Shown here piece by piece: positions 60,849 through 64,000 of a DNA stretch of 64,000 bases (its first letter is position 1; every line of letters begins with the position of its first letter). Source of the stretch: Yoonia sp035117555 (GTDB lineage Bacteria; Pseudomonadota; Alphaproteobacteria; Rhodobacterales; Rhodobacteraceae); the NCBI RefSeq assembly GCF_035117555.1, contig NZ_JAYKPK010000004.1, positions 186,001-250,000 on the forward strand, read 5' to 3'. A program made the position numbers and the translations under genes. A model generated the notes under the pieces. That model saw only the letters and a list, made by a program, of their open reading frames with translations. It did not search any database and was not told the origin of the DNA.

Positions 60849-61486
60849 TGCCTGACACACGGGTCAAGATCTGCGGGCTGCGCGATGCGGCTGGCCTTGA
60901 CGCGGCTGTACGGGCGGGGGCGGCCTATGTCGGGTTGGTGTTTTTCGACAAATCCCCGCGCCATGTAACGCTGGCGCAGGCGGCAAGCCTTGCGGCGGAG
61001 GTGCCAGTGGGGATCGCCAAGGTTGCCTTGGTGGTGAATGCCGATGATGCCGCTTTGGATGCGCTGCTGGCGCAGGTGCCGATAGATATCCTGCAATTGC
61101 ACGGGTCCGAGACGCCGGAGCGGGTCACCGCGGTCAGGGCGCGTTACGGCCTGCCAGTGATGAAAGCGGTCGGTGTGGCAGGGCCGGATGATCTGGCGGC
61201 GCTTGATGTCTATGCTCAGGTCGCTGATCAATTGCTGGTCGATGCCAAACCACCCAAGGATGCTGGTTTGCCCGGTGGCAATGGTCTTGCTTTTGACTGG
61301 CAGTTGATCGCCAAACGCCGCTGGCCTTTGCCGTGGATGCTGGCCGGTGGACTGACGCCGGATAGTGTAGCCGAAGCTGTCGCGCTGACCAGCGCACGAC
61401 AGGTCGATGTGTCCTCCGGCGTCGAATCCGCGCCGGGCGTCAAGGACGCGGCCCTGATTGCGGCTTTTTGTGCCGCTTTGCGATAG
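60848..61486 (+). CDS. trpF: Phosphoribosylanthranilate isomerase
   Basis: A 212-residue TIM-barrel. The start RVKICGLRDAAGLDA has the catalytic cysteine, and the catalytic aspartate lies in LLVDAKPPKDAGLPGG; phosphate binding is at LAGGLTPDSV and DVSSGVESAPG. Third step of tryptophan synthesis from anthranilate. It overlaps lapA and is 61 bases before trpB. Confidence 0.95.
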   Translation: MPDTRVKICGLRDAAGLDAAVRAGAAYVGLVFFDKSPRHVTLAQAASLAAEVPVGIAKVALVVNADDAALDALLAQVPIDILQLHGSETPERVTAVRARYGLPVMKAVGVAGPDDLAALDVYAQVADQLLVDAKPPKDAGLPGGNGLAFDWQLIAKRRWPLPWMLAGGLTPDSVAEAVALTSARQVDVSSGVESAPGVKDAALIAAFCAALR

Positions 61487-61547
61487 GCGTTTACGATTCC
61501 CCCAAGGGGCGTTAGGTCTGGGTGAAGCGCAAATGAGCAGGTATCCC

Positions 61548-62774
61548 ATGGCAAACGATCTTTTCAACAGCTTCATGACCGGCCCCGATGAAAAGGGCCG
61601 CTTTGGTCAATTTGGCGGGCGTTTCGTGTCTGAAACCCTGATGCCGCTGATCTTGGAGCTGGAAGAGCAATATGAACATGCCAAGACGGACGAGAGCTTC
61701 TGGGCGGAAATGCATGATCTGTGGACGCATTATGTGGGCCGCCCCAGCCCGCTTTATCATGCTGAACGGCTGACCCAGCATCTGGGCGGGGCCAAAATTT
61801 ACATGAAGCGGGACGAGCTGAACCACACCGGCGCGCATAAGATCAACAATGTGCTGGGGCAGATCATTCTGGCGCGCCGCATGGGCAAAAGCCGGATTAT
61901 TGCGGAAACCGGAGCAGGACAGCACGGTGTGGCGACGGCAACGGTCTGTGCGAAATTCGGGCTGAAATGCGTCGTCTATATGGGCGCGCATGATGTGGAA
62001 CGGCAAGCGCCGAACGTGTTCCGCATGAAATTGCTGGGGGCCGAGGTGATTCCCGTGACCTCTGGCCGTGGCACATTGAAAGATGCGATGAATGACGCCC
62101 TGCGCGACTGGGTGACCAATGTCCGCGATACATTCTATTGCATCGGCACGGTGGCGGGGCCGCATCCCTATCCTGCGATGGTGCGTGATTTTCAGGCGAT
62201 CATCGGGCAGGAAACCAAGACACAGATGCAAGAGGCCGAAGGCCGTCTGCCCGATACGCTGATCGCGGCCATCGGTGGCGGCTCCAATGCAATGGGGCTG
62301 TTCTACCCGTTCCTGGACGACAAGGACGTCAATATCATCGGGGTCGAGGCCGGTGGCAAAGGCGTCAACGAAAAGATGGAGCATTGCGCGTCACTGACTG
62401 GTGGCCGCCCCGGCGTGTTGCATGGCAACCGCACTTATCTGTTGCAGGATGATGTCGGGCAGATTCTGGAAGGATTCTCGATCTCGGCGGGTCTCGATTA
62501 TCCCGGCATCGGGCCGGAACATGCCTGGCTGCATGATATCGGCCGCGCGAAATATGTCTCGATCACCGATGTGGAGGCGTTGGAGGCGTTCCAGCTGTGC
62601 TGTGCATTGGAAGGGATCATTCCGGCGCTGGAGCCAAGCCACGCGCTGGCGCATGTGATGAAGATAGCGCCTGATCTGCCTGCCGATCATCTGTTGGTGA
62701 TGAACATGTGTGGTCGCGGCGACAAGGATATCTTTACCGTCGCCAAGCATCTTGGGTTCGATATGAAGGCTTAA
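61548..62774 (+). CDS. trpB: Tryptophan synthase beta chain
   Basis: A 408-residue TrpB. The PLP lysine is in ELNHTGAHKINNVLGQ, the catalytic/ammonium region is AETGAGQHGVATAT, and the phosphate loop is GGGSNAMG. It joins indole and serine to tryptophan. I start it at the ATG at 61548 (MANDLFNSFM); an in-frame ATG at 61533 is the alternative. No trpA follows within this window: the next genes are on the other strand, so trpA lies elsewhere. Confidence 0.96.
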   Translation: MANDLFNSFMTGPDEKGRFGQFGGRFVSETLMPLILELEEQYEHAKTDESFWAEMHDLWTHYVGRPSPLYHAERLTQHLGGAKIYMKRDELNHTGAHKINNVLGQIILARRMGKSRIIAETGAGQHGVATATVCAKFGLKCVVYMGAHDVERQAPNVFRMKLLGAEVIPVTSGRGTLKDAMNDALRDWVTNVRDTFYCIGTVAGPHPYPAMVRDFQAIIGQETKTQMQEAEGRLPDTLIAAIGGGSNAMGLFYPFLDDKDVNIIGVEAGGKGVNEKMEHCASLTGGRPGVLHGNRTYLLQDDVGQILEGFSISAGLDYPGIGPEHAWLHDIGRAKYVSITDVEALEAFQLCCALEGIIPALEPSHALAHVMKIAPDLPADHLLVMNMCGRGDKDIFTVAKHLGFDMKA

Positions 62775-62809
62775 GGCCTGCATCGCCTGTGGCATGGAAA
62801 AGATTCTAT

Positions 62810-62842
62810 GCCTCCGGCGGGGATATTTCGGCTCTGAAGATG
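62810..62842 (+). repeat. Intergenic repeat copy between trpB and the DUF2237 gene
   Basis: GCCTCCGGCGGGGATATTTC followed by GGCTCTGAAGATG, nearly identical to the copies at 14592-14628 and 33016/34394-34420. It lies between convergent genes. Confidence 0.6.
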
Positions 62843-62856
62843 TGGTTTGTCGCGCC

Positions 62857-63234
62857 TTAGTCGAGCGGCAGCGCGTTTTCACGCAAAGCGTCGATGGGGA
62901 CGATTTCCAGCGCGCGGACATGAGTGGCGTAAAGGTTGACCTTGGGCGCGCAGCCTTCTTCGTGCGCTTGCAGAAAACGGGCCGCGCAAAGGCACCAGCC
63001 ATCGCCGGCCTTCAGCCCGGCAAAGCCGAATTCGGGGCGTGGCGTGGACAGATCGTTGCCCACGTATTTTGAGAAGGCCAGAAATTCATCCGTCATGATG
63101 GCGCAGACTGTGTGGCTGCCATTGTCTGCAGCACAGGTGTCACAGGCGCCGTTGCGGAAGAACCCGGTAATCGGCGCGGTCGAACAGGTGGCAAGCGTGC
63201 TGCCAAGGACGTTGAAGGACGGGTCTTTTTCCAT
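62857..63234 (-). CDS. DUF2237 family protein
   Basis: A 125-residue protein with the DUF2237 pattern: NVLGSTLATCSTAPITGFFRNG, CDTCAADNGSHTVCAIMT, FAGLKAGDGWCLCAARF and NLYATHVRALEIVP. Several conserved cysteines suggest metal or disulfide involvement. The function is not known. The start is the ATG at 63234; the longer frame overlaps the next gene. It lies 13 bases after that gene's stop on the same strand, so the two may form an operon. Confidence 0.85.
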   Translation of the reverse strand: MEKDPSFNVLGSTLATCSTAPITGFFRNGACDTCAADNGSHTVCAIMTDEFLAFSKYVGNDLSTPRPEFGFAGLKAGDGWCLCAARFLQAHEEGCAPKVNLYATHVRALEIVPIDALRENALPLD

Positions 63235-63247
63235 AATCTCAGTCTTT

Positions 63248-64000
63248 CTATTCTGTCGGTGACCAATGCACCCAGCGTCCGTGAAAATCAGCGCGGCCCA
63301 TGGCAAAGGTCAGATCGCCGGGCCAGAGGCGCAGAGTTAGCGCTGCGCCTTTGCCCTGACCATCAGGCTCCATCCCGAACCATGCAAGGGGCGCATCGTC
63401 GCGGGCCGTGGCACCGGCGGCGGTGATCGCGGCCAGCCCTGCATCCTGCCGGTCCTGCGGGAAATATTGCCAGGCGATAGTCGTGTAGATCAGATGGATC
63501 TGGCCGGACCTGTGGCTTAGCTGATCGGCTAACCAATCCACTGCGTCGCCTTTGCTGATGGGGGTCTGCGCCGCCTGCATCGCGGCGCGTGTCAGCGCCA
63601 GCCTTTCGGGTTGATCTGGCCAGAGATAGGCTTGCAGCCGCAGCGCATCGCGGGATGGGTCCAGCGGGTTCAGGTCAACACCGGCGCGCGCTATGACTTG
63701 AGGCCGCGTGGCGGGGGGCAGTGCGCCGCTCCAACCGGGTGACAGCGTCAGGGCAGGGGTGGCGGGGCCGAATGTCTGATCACCAATGTTCAGCGCGTAA
63801 TCATCCCAATGCAGGTTCAGCCCGGCGCTGGCACCGAGTTCGCTGCAGCGGATCGGCAGGGCATAGCGGTCGGCCAGCCAATGCCCCAAAGCGATCAATG
63901 TGGCAGAGCGGCGGACCTCATTGGTTTGTGGCGGGCTGTCGAGCCATTGGTTGATTGCTGCGGCTTCCTGCACCAACAGGTCACTGACTGAGGCCCAGAG
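63248..64000 (-). CDS. DUF2332 family protein (partial, N-terminus off the right edge)
   Basis: The frame is open to the window end, leaving about 250 C-terminal residues of a family usually 330-360 long. The segment NEVRRSATLIALGHWLAD and LSELGASAGLNLHWDDYA, then QPERLALTRAAM and FGMEPDGQGK are typical DUF2332. The ELGASAGLN motif looks like a nucleotide or SAM-binding turn, but function is not established. It is upstream of the DUF2237 gene on the same strand. Confidence 0.82.
   Translation of the reverse strand, partial: LWASVSDLLVQEAAAINQWLDSPPQTNEVRRSATLIALGHWLADRYALPIRCSELGASAGLNLHWDDYALNIGDQTFGPATPALTLSPGWSGALPPATRPQVIARAGVDLNPLDPSRDALRLQAYLWPDQPERLALTRAAMQAAQTPISKGDAVDWLADQLSHRSGQIHLIYTTIAWQYFPQDRQDAGLAAITAAGATARDDAPLAWFGMEPDGQGKGAALTLRLWPGDLTFAMGRADFHGRWVHWSPTE

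Noticed and set aside
1..64000. CRISPR arrays, rRNA and tRNA genes
   Set aside because: No regularly spaced direct repeats and no tRNA- or rRNA-like sequence were noticed on reading; a dedicated search was not possible.

Overview
The window is GC-rich alphaproteobacterial DNA from the family Rhodobacteraceae (roseobacter or Rhodobacter type). The evidence is gene content and order: phoH-ybeY-corC-lnt-metK with a SAM/SAH riboswitch in front of metK, aroA-cmk-rpsA-ihfB-lapA-trpF-trpB, fabA/fabB/fabI next to an irr-type regulator, gene-transfer-agent (GTA) head-spike genes beside a capsule locus, and a recurring family of intergenic repeats. I cannot name the genus. I see no rRNA, tRNA or CRISPR. 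No gene-free stretch exceeds 300 bases; the longest (about 36786-37061 and 59969-60200) hold nothing I can name beyond what is listed.

Region 1 (1-11605) is a galactoside-use locus. The minus-strand operon runs from a sugar-binding protein and two permeases through a GH36 alpha-galactosidase, an SDR sugar dehydrogenase, dgoK, dgoA and a lactonase to a GH42 beta-galactosidase cut by the left edge. An IclR regulator and the transporter ATPase are divergent. Together they encode galactoside uptake, hydrolysis and oxidative (De Ley-Doudoroff) galactose breakdown. The dehydratase step is missing here; an enolase-superfamily dehydratase at 31260-32489 could fill it. Region 2 (11632-19924) has a threonine ammonia-lyase facing a minus-strand sulfonate/sulfite operon: taurine-pyruvate aminotransferase, a TauE/SafE exporter, a tail fragment of acetate kinase, and a cytoplasmic SoeABC-type sulfite dehydrogenase with an extra 38-residue membrane protein between soeA and soeB. 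The genes xsc and pta are absent.

Region 3 (20094-31252) has an NYN-domain protein, a phosphatase, two GTA head-spike genes and a capsule locus (tyrosine autokinase; flippase, polymerase, acetyltransferase and three glycosyltransferases). A TTAA-N7-TTAA CtrA-type box lies in the divergent capsule promoter region. Region 4 (31260-42038) is metabolic and accessory. It includes a 1.36-kb element bounded by perfect 26-bp inverted repeats carrying a DUF6471 gene with an in-frame stop and a membrane protein. It also has a lone phage-head (MuF) protein fused to an RNase A-like toxin domain with a probable immunity gene, and a four-gene hydrolase/dehydratase operon.

Region 5 (42039-47666) is the unsaturated fatty-acid operon fabA-fabB-fabI, interrupted between fabA and fabB by an HNH-protein gene, followed by an Irr-type regulator and a degenerate RAYT transposase. 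Region 6 (47605-64000) is mostly housekeeping: miaB, the phoH-lnt group, metK, trmB, aroA, cmk, rpsA, ihfB, lapA, trpF, trpB, then two DUF proteins, the last cut by the right edge.
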